A stretch of DNA of 64,000 bases from Polytrichum commune (lineage: Eukaryota; Streptophyta; Polytrichopsida; Polytrichales; Polytrichaceae), in NCBI GenBank assembly GCA_950295325.1, contig OX485803.1, forward strand, positions 11,842,001-11,906,000. Direction: 5' to 3'. Positions within the stretch are counted from its first letter, which is position 1. Each line of letters starts with the position of its first letter. Positions 48,300 to 59,530 of the stretch are shown piece by piece. Made by a program: the position numbers and the translations under genes. The notes below the pieces were generated by a model that saw only the letters and a list, made by a program, of their open reading frames with translations, ran no database searches and was not told the DNA's origin.

Positions 48300-49170
48300 T
48301 TGTTCAGGGCTTAGGCCTTGATCACTAAGGGTTGTAGGGGGTGGCCGAATGGGGTGATGCACTGTTTGTTTTGGGGCATGCTAATTGTGCCCTAGATTTT
48401 CACGGCCCCAGGAAGGGCAGTCAGTTGGGAATGTGCGGCTCTCTACACTCTCTCTCGCTCTCGGTTAGAAGGAGGCGGAAGGCCGTTGTCGGAGGGGAAA
48501 ACAGCTGGCCCTGGGGGCAGCTAACTAGCAACACAGATGGTTCGATGGGGAAGTTCTACAATACAGTGAAGAGGACCTGTCCAGAGCGGAGGGTTGCTGG
48601 AATGGAGGCAGAAAGCTAGCGATTCTAGGTCGGAGCCCTCGGAAGTTATGACTTGCAGAATTCAAGAGGGAATCGAGGTTGAAGGTGGAAAATGCTCAGA
48701 TTGTTGCCTCAGTTACCAACTTGCGAGCGGATTTTTGGGGGATTCGAAGAGCTAGCTGGGTGCCACATTCGCAAATGAACTCGGAAGAATCTGTGCCTAA
48801 GTGCTCATTACCAGCCTTTTTTGGGGTGTCTAAATATAGCCACATGACGAAAAGTTAGCAGAGGTGACGAAAAGCTATAAGGGTCTAGGGCCGCCTCCCA
48901 GTCGGACAGTCGCCACTCTGTCCACTCGCCTCCCACCACCCTCGCCACTCTGCGCCATGATAACTCCGCCGTGCTTGATGTGTCGCCCTGCCATCTCACT
49001 TCGCCGCGAATGTGACCTCTGAGGTGGCGCCACATCGCGCCCCGCCACTCTCCCCACTTCGACTCCATCGCCAGCTATGTAATCCCACTCTCCAGTGTTT
49101 CGCCCAGTAATTCTGCCAACTCTCCAGTAATTCGCCTGTTTTGCGGCACTAATTACAGCCTCGGCGCCAG
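48300..49170. other. GC-rich stretch upstream of the hAT gene
   Basis: No gene supported. The sequence is GC-rich, with repeated CGCCACTCT and several short frames on both strands (for example 92 codons from 48341 on +) that lack recognisable domains. It may be the promoter or a lost 5' part of the hAT element. Confidence 0.4.
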
Positions 49171-49247
49171 TAACTTATGCCCTCCTTACTGCTTTCATCG
49201 CCATCTTCAACAGTAACTTATGCCCTCCTTACTGCTTTCATCGCCAT
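49171..49247 (+). repeat. 38-bp tandem duplication
   Basis: CAGTAACTTATGCCCTCC followed by TTACTGCTTTCATCGCCATC occurs twice head to tail, at 49171-49208 and 49210-49247, with almost no divergence. This suggests a recent slip or repair event. Confidence 0.9.
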
Positions 49248-49594
49248 CCTTTGAGCTTTGGGTTGAACCTGCAATATCTCATTGGCTAATGGAGACATTC
49301 CATTCACATTTCATTCACCCTGCTTCTTGAGTCTTGGGAGGGTGTTGTCGCAATCCGTTGAGGGTTTCATTCATGAGAGCAAGGAGTGGGAGGAGTGGTG
49401 GAGTGAGACACTGAGAGCAAGGAGCCAGGAGTGTTGCTTTGAGCTTTGATTGTGTGCATTGTGCAACCTGTACTCCGCATTGTGCAACCTGCAGCCTGCA
49501 ATGGAGATTTGCGGAACCACTGAACTTACTATCTGGGAGACTCAAAACCCTCCATCCCCCAAGCTTTTATATGATTTCAGTTTGTCTTTTCCTG

Positions 49595-49849
49595 CTGATT
49601 GTGTTTGTTCAATCTTGTTGTTCAATCTTGCTGAAGGGTATTGCTGTTCAATCTCTGCTCATTGTGTTTGATCAATCTTGCTAATTGTGTGTTTGATCAA
49701 TCTTGCGTTTGGGTGTTGTGTGTTTGAGCAATCTTGGTGATTGCTGGTCGATCTTGGTCACCTGAGGGCTGTTGATCTTGGTCACCTGAGATCTTGGTGA
49801 ACAATCTTGGTGATTGCTGGTCGATCTTGGTCACCTGGTGATTGCTGGG
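49595..49849 (+). repeat. Degenerate minisatellite before the hAT gene
   Basis: Many imperfect copies of TTGATCAATCTTG, GTGATTGCTGG and TCGATCTTGGTCACC fill 250 bp up to the transposase ATG. The string GGTCACCTGAGGGCTG also recurs in exon 2 near 50426. This is the likely leader of the gene; no function is claimed. Confidence 0.75.
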
Positions 49850-51162
49850 ATGGAGCGGATCGCCAGGGCAAAGCGGAACTCCGTTCTTGAGCTTTATTTC
49901 GCGTCTTCTCGGAACGCTAATGACCCTGGTCCTTTGGAATTTCCCTCTGCCCGCAAATGTGCCAGGTTTGCCCGTGATGCAGAGGCATCCTCATCCGGCA
50001 GCAAGGTAAGTAGCAATCCATGTATTACTCCGCCCCGTGCCAATGCCGCAGTGAAGCTGATTTGCCCTGGTGGCCTCCCTGAGCCTGCCATCTCCTCAAT
50101 TGGGTCAGATGTTGTTGAAATAATTGATGTCACCTCTGATGCTCCAGTTGCTACCCCCTGTAAGGCCAAAAAAAAACAAATGAGGTATCCCGAAAGTGTC
50201 AGGATGCATGGGCCATCGCCCATCCTTGGGCTGAAATGCTTCGAGGTGGTGATGGAATTGTGGATAGAGTGAAATGCATAGTTTGCAGTCATGTGAAAGG
50301 TCGTGAGGTGACCATGGGAGCCAAATCCGACACGTTGGAAAAACATGCTGGTAAGAGACAAGCAAAATCAGATTTGCCACATATTAATGTAAAAAAAGAT
50401 GAGTTTTATGTCAACAAAAAATGCGGTCACCTGAGGGCTGCGGCATCTTATAGTTCTCAGAGCCAGGGCCACCCCAGTATGTTGCAACAAGTAAGACAAT
50501 TGCATTTTCTTTATGTGCTTGCATGTTGCCGTTATTGTTGCATTTATTGCCACCATTCTTTGCTAACCCTTTTTGTTGTTTTTATTGCTGCCTACATGTT
50601 TGGGTGTGGTTTGCAATGACTAACTTGGTGGGTGTATGGCAGGTGCAAAAGGAATTCAAGGGTGATAGAGCTCGGAAGATCAACCAGTTTGCAACCGTGT
50701 TTCACCTCTTGCAAACTGGGCGTCCGATGCTCGAGTATGAGAGCATAAAGAGATTTTATCAATTTCTGAAGATGCCACACTTGAGCATCAAGCATTGGTC
50801 GGATAATAGCGGCTGGATGATCGCCGAATACTTGCATGCTCAAGTCATGAGACGAGCAAAGGAGGTTCTGGCATCTGCACACTACATTGCGGTAACATGT
50901 GATGAGGTGACAACTATGGACAATCAATCATGGATTTCTATCCATGCCTACTATGTGCATGACTTCTACAGGCAGCCAGTGCTTGTGTCCCTTGAGCGGC
51001 TAACTGAGGACGCATCCGCTGGTCCTTTGGCAGCGGTGATTGTTGATGCACTCGCCACCCATGGTGGTCTTGATAAGGATGACCTTCGAAAGAAGTTCAC
51101 GTCCTTTGGGGCAGACGGAGCTTCTGTCTTTCAGGTAAGCTAAACCCCCTAAACCTTTCTTG

Positions 51163-51387
51163 CTTGTTCATTTCAGATTGCTTGTTCATTTCAGATTGCT
51201 TGTTCATTTCAGATTCCTTGCTCATTTCAGATTGCTTGCTCATTTCAGATTGCTTGTTCATTTCAGATTGCTTGTTCATTTCAGATTGCATTTGTGTGTT
51301 CATTTCAGATTGCAGTTGCTAGTTCATATCAGATTGCAGTTGCTTGTTCATATCAGATTGCAGTTGCTAGTTCATATCAGATTTCAG
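51163..51387 (+). repeat. 18/24-bp minisatellite of acceptor-like units
   Basis: Seven 18-bp units of CTTGTTCATTTCAGATTG type are followed by four 24-bp units that add CAGTTG or a similar hexamer. Each unit ends in a pyrimidine-rich TTCAG or ATCAG, so each resembles a 3' splice acceptor. The array occupies the place of the missing transposase core. Both unit lengths are multiples of three, so it translates as a spurious VHFRLL-type repeat. Confidence 0.9.
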
Positions 51388-51420
51388 TTTATTTGTGTAT
51401 GTGATTGAATTTTTGTTGAT

Positions 51421-51500
51421 CTGATGTATGTGCAGGGGCTATGAATCTGATGTATGTGCAGGGGCTGATATTTGTGAACCTGATGTATGTGCAGGGGCTG
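51421..51500 (+). repeat. Three copies of CTGATGTATGTGCAGGGGCT
   Basis: A 20-bp block recurs at about 51421, 51447 and 51480, each copy containing a TGTGCAG|GGGCT acceptor-like junction. The last copy precedes the final transposase exon. None gives a frame that matches phase 0 of the upstream exon. Confidence 0.85.
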
Positions 51501-52078
51501 CCGCAAGTCTAATTGCGGAGTTGTCAAGCCGATTCCCCGCATCAAGTCTAATGGATGCACTGGGAGTGGTGTACCCCCAGTATTGGCTGCAGCCCCATGC
51601 AGAGGAGCTTTTTGAGGGTCACTTTGCCATTCTGAAAAACCATTATTGCTATGAGAGAAAAATTGGTGATGTATATTCGCCTCCTGTACTAGACCTCTCA
51701 GCCTTGAATCACGAATGTAGCCAGTTCAAAGGGGCTATGAAAGCCAATGCGGCTGATGCCCTTCAGAAACCCATCACCTTGAACCCTCTGACAAAATTGT
51801 GGCGGACATTGTCTATGAGCATGGTCCTGAAGAAGCATTTCAGGGAATGGTTCAAGGTGGCGGAACTTGCCGCCGTCCAGGTTCTTGGTTCAGTGGAGGA
51901 TGAAAGAACCTTCTCCACAGTCGCATTCTCTAAATCGAAGCTTCGCAACCGCTTGAGTGAGCACCTTCCCGCATGTGTGGGTGTCTACAGCCAAAATTTC
52001 TACCAATTGGAGGATTTCCCATTTGACAAAGTCTATGATGAGTGGCATGCAGATAGAAGGAGGCAGCCAGACTGTTAA

Positions 52079-53087
52079 CGATGTGATGCATGCCTCCATG
52101 TAGAAATGCAATTTTGATTATGCAGTTTGTGTAGCCATGTTCTTAAATTCCCTAGGATGAACTACCGCAGCTCTGTGATGTTGCGTCGTTGTAGATGTTT
52201 ACCTCCAGGATTAAGTCTATTACCGATTTTGTTGTATTGCTCACTTGGTTGCATTATGGTTTGATGTTTGTGTATTGGTTCAATTTGGTTGGTCTTTCTA
52301 TTGGCAACAGGTCTCTTCGCGGCCCCTTATACCATTTCGTTATGTGGCTATTTTTATCCACCCCAAAAAAACATGGTCAGCTTGGTTGATGTCTTGGTTG
52401 CATTAGGTATGAATTTGGGTAGATGTGCTTGGTACTAAGGATTGCAGGGCATGGGCTTGATGTGTTATGACTTCATAAGTTGATATGTTGTGCCTTCATG
52501 AGTAAACGTTGTGCTTTGAGGCTTGAATTTTGATTGTGGCTTTGAACTTTTAATGTTAGAACTTAGTGTATCCTGGAGGTTTTCATCTACGACTAATGAT
52601 AAATGCGGCAGAGAGCTGGACTGAGGGAAATTTAGTTTTTAGAAAAGCAACTTCGCCAATGTACTACAATATTTTTTGAAATATAGCCAAAATTTACACT
52701 CTATTATTTCAATTATCACCCAACTTTACTATATTTTGAATGTCATGTTTGCCACATATGGTGAAATAAAAAACTCAATTGTAGCCACTTCAAACTAAAT
52801 TATTATTAGTTAAAGTTGAAAAATAACTCCTCTATGAATGTATTTGTAGCCAACTTCTCAACAAAAATACCCAACTTGTAGCCTTCCTCTCCACAAATGG
52901 AAAAAGCCAAAAAAATGGCTGCTCATTACTGGTTGGAACAGGATGGAGGAAGGGGGGTACACACGGATGGTTATGATCAGAACTGAATTGTCGCAGCGGA
53001 AGCTCTCGCCGAGCTCGCCTTGGTCACAACTACAATGATGGGTAAAGGGGAGATTATATCATGGATTGGGAGCAGCTCTGAAGCTGA
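52079..53087. other. hAT 3' flank, no gene seen
   Basis: The first few hundred bases are probably transposase 3' UTR and the rest is AT-rich. A search by eye for an inverted match to the sequence before 49600 found no terminal repeat. Confidence 0.45.
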
Positions 53088-53303
53088 GGACAGGCTAAAG
53101 GGGGTGGTAAGTTCTGTCGCAGGGATATCTGTGCTGCACTAAGTTGTCCAAGGATTGTGACTGACCTGCGTCGAAGGGAACCACCAGTTCGGGGCAGTGC
53201 CCAGCCGGGAGCTGCTGGCGCAAGAACAATTGAGATGACGGGCAATGACGGGTTGACACTCGGCATGAACAGCGTAGAATTCCGGTCAAAGGGCCAAGAC
53301 TGA
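53088..53303 (+). other. Open frame in a GC-rich patch, unidentified
   Basis: A 71-codon frame without an early ATG ends in TGA at 53301-53303 and includes RRDICAALSCPRIVTDLRRR and GNDGLTLGMNSVEFRSKGQD. The composition is GC-rich against AT-rich flanks. A GTAAGT donor at about 53107 follows a second open frame (MMGKGEIISWIGSSSEAEDR). It could be a captured gene fragment; I do not recognise the family. Confidence 0.25.
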
Positions 53304-54004
53304 ACTGAAATGAAGGAGGCTGGCCCATGGTCCTGGGACCTTCCTATGGGTGGGTTTAATTAGTTAGGCAAGGGGGGTAGACTGGGTTAGTAAGTAGGGC
53401 ATTTAGAGGTTAAGAGACCATAATGTGTGAGGCTCATAATGTGGAGGTGTGAGTTAGAGTAGGAAGAATAGTTCTAAGTGTGAGAGAGTAGAGGGGGAAG
53501 GGATAAAGAAAGAAAAGATTTTTTTAATGCTTGTAACCTAACCTGGAATAAATTGGTATGTTTGATATTAATATTGAATGTTTGGGGGAATCCTAGACCG
53601 TGGGGAAGTGGAATGCATTGAGCATTGGATGTGAGCCACAAGCCCTCACCCGGACTACAACGCATAAGGGTGGGAGGTTTGGCCTCACACTTGGGGTTCA
53701 TAGCATCCATGTGAACTTGTCCATTGTGGACGAATAGACCCTAGAATAAACAAGTCCCCCATAAGTTGAAGGCCGAGTCAAATTTCATTCCAAGTAGCTC
53801 CCATCAAACTGATTAAGAATCCATGATGACATTTTCAAAGTCAAATTATATTGAAAAGTAGGTGTTTCAAACTATAAAAAAAATTGGTTGCATTTTCACC
53901 TTCCTAATGGATGAGTTTCCATAAACACCACAAACCCCTAGCTTGGTGGGTTGTAGATTACTTGCATATATAGATCACAATATAAACACCCGTTCATGGT
54001 GTCT

Positions 54005-54476
54005 AGTGTCACGCTCTATTCAGATTCACGCAGTGCTATGACTGTTTAGTGAGAATGAAATATTTGACCAAGTAAAGTCAATTATGTTCTAAAAAATTTG
54101 AACAACCTATTGAACGGGGGTTGCTATTTCACAAGTGCCTTGACATGAGCATGCTCATGTCAGGTCCCTCAGTTATAGGGGTTATAGGGTTTTGACCCTC
54201 GATTATAGGGGCCTAAGGATCCAGGGACAGAGGTGCCCACCAAAAACAATTTAGCAACCTTGAACAAAAAATATTTATACATGCAAATTTTGGTGGTCAG
54301 AAATCATGGGCATGTCGGATAAAGTTGGTGATAGGGCTGCTCATGCTCATGCTCATGTCCTAGCTTCACTCCCTATTGAACATTTGCAAGGAAAAATTTG
54401 AATTCTAGAATCCGAAGAAGTTGTTACATTACATAGCATAGCATTATTCCAAATAGTAAGTGACACTAATAAGTAC
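54005..54476. mobile_element. TAGTGTCAC-family MITE, interrupted
   Basis: Left TCTAGTGTCACGCTCTATTC and right CCAAATAGTAAGTGACACTA are the family ends. A 256-bp insert at about 54116-54371 splits it. Confidence 0.65.
54116..54371. mobile_element. 256-bp insert with 10-bp flanking duplication
   Basis: CCTATTGAAC lies at 54106-54115 and again at 54372-54381. The insert contains a perfect 22-bp palindrome at 54141-54162 centred on AGCATGCT, and a GCTCATGCTCATGCTCATG tract near its right end. TIRs are not obvious, so the class is open. Confidence 0.6.
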
Positions 54477-54825
54477 CTATTACCATGTACGGCGGGTTTG
54501 AACGTGCCACGGTTGCATTACATCATGTAACTTCAGTAATTGGTGTGGTGATTCTATTCAAAATTAGTTAAGCTGTTATAATATTTCAGAAATGTTTTTG
54601 GGGAAGTGATTTTTTAGACCCACATGACATCATGCAATTGCAAAAGGAGGCATGATGCTTTTATGAAGGTTCTTTCATCTGTGCTAAGTTAAGTGAAATA
54701 TAATGAGCCCACTCTTACAGGGCAATGTGTGCAAAATGAGCTATTTGAAGGTTTTGGACAATAAACAAATTATGCTCACCTGTAATAAACCAATAAACAA
54801 TATGGGGAATGCCAATGAAGTTGTT

Positions 54826-54992
54826 CATAACATTATTAAGCAGTGTGCGTTCGTTCATGTGGACCCCCAAGAATATAACCATGGGATGTTGTAGCTAGTG
54901 CACATTCAGATTGAATTTGCACTAGTTACGGCATGCATTGTTATATACTTGGGGCCCACGTGAACGAATGCACACTGCTTAATAATGTTATG
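54826..54992. mobile_element. CATAAC fold-back MITE, 167 bp
   Basis: CATAACATTATTAAGCAGTG at left pairs with CACTGCTTAATAATGTTATG at right; GTTCATGTGG pairs with CCACGTGAAC. Same family as 22128-22305. Confidence 0.8.
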
Positions 54993-56086
54993 TTAGTGGT
55001 GTGGGCCAGATTTGTTTGTTGTCCTCTACTTCCAACTTTCACTATAGCAGTGAACAACATGTGTTGTTTTATGAGGCAATGGCGAAGAAGTAACAACGCC
55101 CTTCCGAAAATATTGAAGAGAAAGTGGAATGATAAAGGCTCGAATGGTCATTGGTGACAGTTTGGGATCATGACAAGGTAGCATTGTGGGGGGCCAGGGC
55201 TAGACGCCCACCTCTTTGAGTTGGGTCCCCTCCACAATTACCAAGGTAAAGGAGGTCTGGTTTTAAAATGACCCCATAAGTTGTGTGGTTCATTGGCGTT
55301 GCCCTGAGGGAAGAGACCTAGGGGTGGACTCTGAAATGGGGCCAACGTTTGGCAACCAATTGGAACCGGCCACATATGTGTTGTGATTCTATGGTGTTAA
55401 TAACTCGCTCTTCAAGTGGAGGCCAATTGTAAGTTGAGTGGTGATCTGAAGTTGTCTCTAAAAGGAGTCAAAGTGTTTGGCCTTGGTTAAACAACTTGCA
55501 ACTAGAAATAGTCACATGTGCAGGATAATAATAGGGCAAAGCAACAAGCCGCTTGTTCATCTCAAGTGGGTGCCTCTAGAATAATTCAGGGTCTTCGATG
55601 CTAATTTCAGGGTCAAATTATACCCGGGAATATAAGTACATGCTATAATAGAGTTGCCTACATTTCACCTCAGGTAATAGTGGTAGGGGACCCATCATGA
55701 GTCATGAAATAAACTTCAAAGTATAATCACTACATGAAATTTTCTAACCCTCCACATGAGCAGTGTATGTGCTTCAATTCATGATTTTTTTAAATTCTTT
55801 TTTGGGGGGTGGGGAGACTCTTGTAATACCTACTACTTCAACTAATTTTATTCAATCCTTTTCTTTTATATGCATTTGTTGTTGTATTAGTTTGGGACTT
55901 GCACTAAAACAATCGGACACCTTAAGTTACTTGCTAGTTGCTTAAGACCTTAAAGACTTGAGACTCGAGACGGGCCTAGTCACTGAGTCTCGGTGAACTC
56001 AAACTGTAGTGAAAGTGGAAGTTTTGTGTTTTTAACGAGGCCACCAAAACGAAGTAATAGAACCCTAATATGTGGGCCTCCTAATC

Positions 56087-56233
56087 CATAACTTTATTCA
56101 GATTCATAACAATGTTTTGTGGGACTAACAATATTTTGTGGGATATTCCCCATATCCAGTTTGAATGTGGAGAACATTTTGCAACATACTGTCAATCCCA
56201 CATAACATTGTTATGGATCCGAATAATGTTATG
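56087..56233. mobile_element. CATAAC fold-back MITE, 147 bp
   Basis: CATAACTTTATTCAGATTCA pairs with GGATCCGAATAATGTTATG, and ACAATGTTTTGTGGGA with TCCCACATAACATTGT. It has the same length as the copy at 28628-28774 and shares GGAATATTCCCCA-like sequence in the loop. Confidence 0.8.
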
Positions 56234-57287
56234 TCATCCATGACTTTCCCACAGAATTTATCAATCTGAGTCAGTGGATACAGTGTCCGGGGAGGTTTTT
56301 TAGGCAAAATTGATTGAAGTCCTAGTGTTTCCAAGTCCAACCAGTTGCATGTTGACAACTTTAGGTTTTCTTCTATTAAATTGAAGTATGGTATATTCTT
56401 CAAATTGCACTAAAACGATCTTTAATTCTCCTGAAGTCTTGAACTTCAACCGGCTCATATGTAAACAGCGGTCTATTCTCCATGTTCATTGGGTGGATAA
56501 GTTTCCAAGCTTCATTTGCCATGCCCGGCTTTGATGAAGGTGCCCGAAGTAAAATTTGAGGTTTCCAATGCCTGAAAAACCACAGAAAGGAATATTTGGG
56601 AATTCCATTGACCTTTTTCAATGACATAATGTACTAGGACAATAAGACCCAAAAAGAATAGCCAACTTAATAATGGAACGAAGTTTGCTTTGTCACCATC
56701 CACTTTTTGGCCCTCTATATAGATAAGAAATGCTATGGACCTTCGACCTTGTCCACAAAATTATGGTTAAATTCATCTGAATTAGAGACCACCAATTAGT
56801 GAGGACTCAAGCACACATGCATGAAATCATTTATATTATCACCGAACATATGTTTGGCATCATGGGTCAAAACTAATATCAAAGACATCATGATATTATA
56901 CACACAAAAAACAAAGTTGTGGTCACTCAATGTGGTATATTTCTAGTATCCTATTCATGGACAAGAGAAGCACACATTGTGTTTTATATAGTATCCACAT
57001 CTTGTTCTTTTATTCTTTTAGAATTAGACATTCAACTCAAATGAATGGAATATGGTTTTTTTACATCCCACTAATGAAAATACTTCAACTTGCTGTTGGC
57101 ATATGTGATCTATAAGTCATCATATTGAACAGAAATTTATTTATTTTGATTCTCAGAAAGAAAACTTAGTTTTTTGAGAATCTCGGATCCTTTTAGAGTT
57201 AACATAAAGTGAACCAATAAGCATTGATGCATGCATCAATTATAACATTTTGAAACCTAACCTTCGAGAGCTATTGTTTCCTACTAA

Positions 57288-57674
57288 GGGCCGGTTCACA
57301 CGGGGTCCCAAGTCCCACTCATGTTAGCAAATCCGAACATGGAGGCAAAGTCCAAACTTGTGAAGCCTCAAGTAACCAGTAATATATGGTATCATTAAAG
57401 TTAGATCTTGATTATTTTATGCGAAAATATTTGTGGGACTTGAACTGAGAGTTGGGTCTAGCTTTTTGCTCGACCCAACTCGCAACACACGTCCCAAGCC
57501 TCACCTGCATAAAGTGTTGCCATGTAGACATCCATGCCATTTTTGGGACTGAGGAATTGAGACCCCATATGAAGTGGTAAAGTCCCAACTTTCATGCTCT
57601 CAACTGCTGAGATGGCACGGATTGACCTCAAGTGACTTTGAACTTAGGACTTGGAACCCCGTGTGAACCGGCCT
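57288..57674. mobile_element. PIF/Tourist-like element, 387 bp
   Basis: Terminal inverted repeats of about 26 bp begin GGGCCGGTTCACACGGGG and end CCCCGTGTGAACCGGCC. Flanks are TAA and TAG, a TSD with one change. The right half (TGCTCGACCCAACTCGCAAC to TTGACCTCAAGTGACTTTG) recurs inverted at 10155-10370. Confidence 0.75.
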
Positions 57675-58599
57675 TAGCAAAACCTAGTGGGTATGTTGCG
57701 GAGAACTTGAAGAAATTCATTTTGACTAGGATTGTGCCATTAAAACCACACACGTTAAAATTAATGAGGGTCCACTTAGTACATTGACCACTTTCAATCA
57801 AGCGGTTAAGATGGACATCGAAAGAAGGTCCAAAATATCCCTCTTAAGCTATCTTTAATCATGTGCGTAGAATGATTTGGAGTCGTAAGTTTGAAGGTAC
57901 AAGACAAGTGGAATCCCGAGGCACCACCAATGACTTCCTTCAAAAGCGGTACAAACCACACTAGGTAGTAGAAAAACAAGGGTCTTCTCAACACATTTTG
58001 ACAATTGTCATCTAGGAGCCATCAAAAACATTGATATTTTGTTTGAGCTTGAACCAATTGGACTATCGTTAGGTTTTTTAAGGGTTCCTAAATGATAATG
58101 TGTGAAATGGGCTGTGTCAAAAAAAAAGCACATGCTTCTTAGCTAGCTAGGGCCCAACTCCTACACTCATAACATAATTCTTGAAGGTAGCCCGCCCCAC
58201 AGTGATTTTCATAAGCATGTCCCACATGATTCTTGACGCGGACCTCGTTTTTTAGTCGATCAATAAGAAAAATGAAACATCACATGTCATTATTTAAGTA
58301 CCTTTAGAATCACACATGAGAATCACATATTAGCATTGCCGTTCGGCACTTAAAGGTTTGGCTTTTAACTTTGAAAAAATTATGTGTCAAAATTCTACTA
58401 CTTCCAAAACATAAGTGCCAAAATTTGCAAGGGTTCCAACCAACCGCCTTCTAAATTAGAAATTGCAAACTTATTATTAACATTTTATTGCACCTAAGAT
58501 TTGCACGAGTTGTCTCTGAAAAAGAGAAGCCACCGTGAAGCCACATCGTCTCTTCATCCAAGCTCCTCATTCAGCAAGGAGATCTTTTAATGTTTCAAG

Positions 58600-59250
58600 C
58601 ATAGATAGGTGCAAGTTTCATCCAATTGTGTTTTGAATTGAAGGAGAACAATGCTCCAAAGTTATTTTGAAGCTCATAGAAGGTCACTAAGATTTGGAGG
58701 AGGAAGCCATTTTCATGCCCAGGGGTGTTGCCCATTGCAAGGATCCATCATCTCAATAGTGTGCCATCACCCCAAACACAAATATGTTTCAAGGTTGGTA
58801 TTCAAGCTTATTGTGAGACACAATCAACATTTAGTCAATGAATTTTACTTTGACCACCTCTAGAATAGGCATAAATGAACCATAACTTTATATTTTTAAG
58901 TTTAAAATATGTGTATTACATAAAAATATACCAATACATATTTATTTATTTATCTTTATTGAACTTCTTCATCTATCCCACCATCCAAATTTTCACTAGC
59001 TGCCCCAACTTGGAACTTCAACTTTGTAATTGTTGGATCTTCTCAAATATTGTTGAAATGTAGAGATTTTTCCCCGTGAATCTTTAGAATCAAGTTGGTG
59101 TCCACACATAAGGGGTTGATCATAAAATATGTTGGTGACAGTGAGTTGAATTGCCCTTGGCATCAAGGGTGGTATGAAAGTTTCAAGTTCAAATGGAATG
59201 CACCCATGGGCGACAAAGCGTCAAGCTACTCAATTTCCGGTGTCTAGCAA
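58600..59250 (-). repeat. Dispersed ~700-bp repeat, inverted copy
   Basis: Reverse-complement match of 15240-15910, with an extra AT-rich block at about 58872-58975 that the other copy lacks. Confidence 0.7.
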
Positions 59251-59530
59251 TAATGATTGAACAAATATATTCAAATACGTTGGAATCTCTTGAACTTAGA
59301 AAAAGAAGATGTCAAACACATTACTTTAGGGGGAGGGGGAAATATACTTACCACAAATAGCCAAACCTTGAAGCACCTTACAACAACCATGCCAAACCAA
59401 GAAGACTAGAAAAGTTAGTGATTTAGAACCAATTTAAAAGTGATTGTTGGCTTTAATCTTGTCCACACAAGTTAGAGAACATGTTGTATAATAGATACAT
59501 GCAAATGTATGTATATGGTAACTTACATAG

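Larger units (their letters stand above)
49850..52078 (+). pseudogene. hAT-family transposase gene, internally deleted
   Basis: hAT transposases bind element ends through a BED-type finger and cut with an RNase H-like core. Seen: exon 1 at 49850-50005 ends at a perfect GTAAGT donor. Exon 2 (50203-50490) begins DAWAIAHPWAEM and carries a CIVC pair and an EKHAGK block, a BED-like finger. An intron at 50491-50642 (GTAAGA..GGCAG, phase 0) leads to exon 3 (50643-51134), with SDNSGWM and the core-like VTCDEVTTMDNQSW, ending FGADGASVFQ|GTAAGC. The last exon (about 51495-52078) has the dimerisation-type block SVEDERTFSTVAFSKSKLRN and stops at 52076-52078. About 200-300 residues of core expected between exons 3 and 4 are missing; minisatellites fill the gap and the phases of exons 3 and 4 do not match. 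Alternatively exon 1 reads on and shifts frame in an A-run near 50168. No TIRs were found around it. It could also be a partly domesticated copy, but the deletion argues against activity. Confidence 0.8.
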
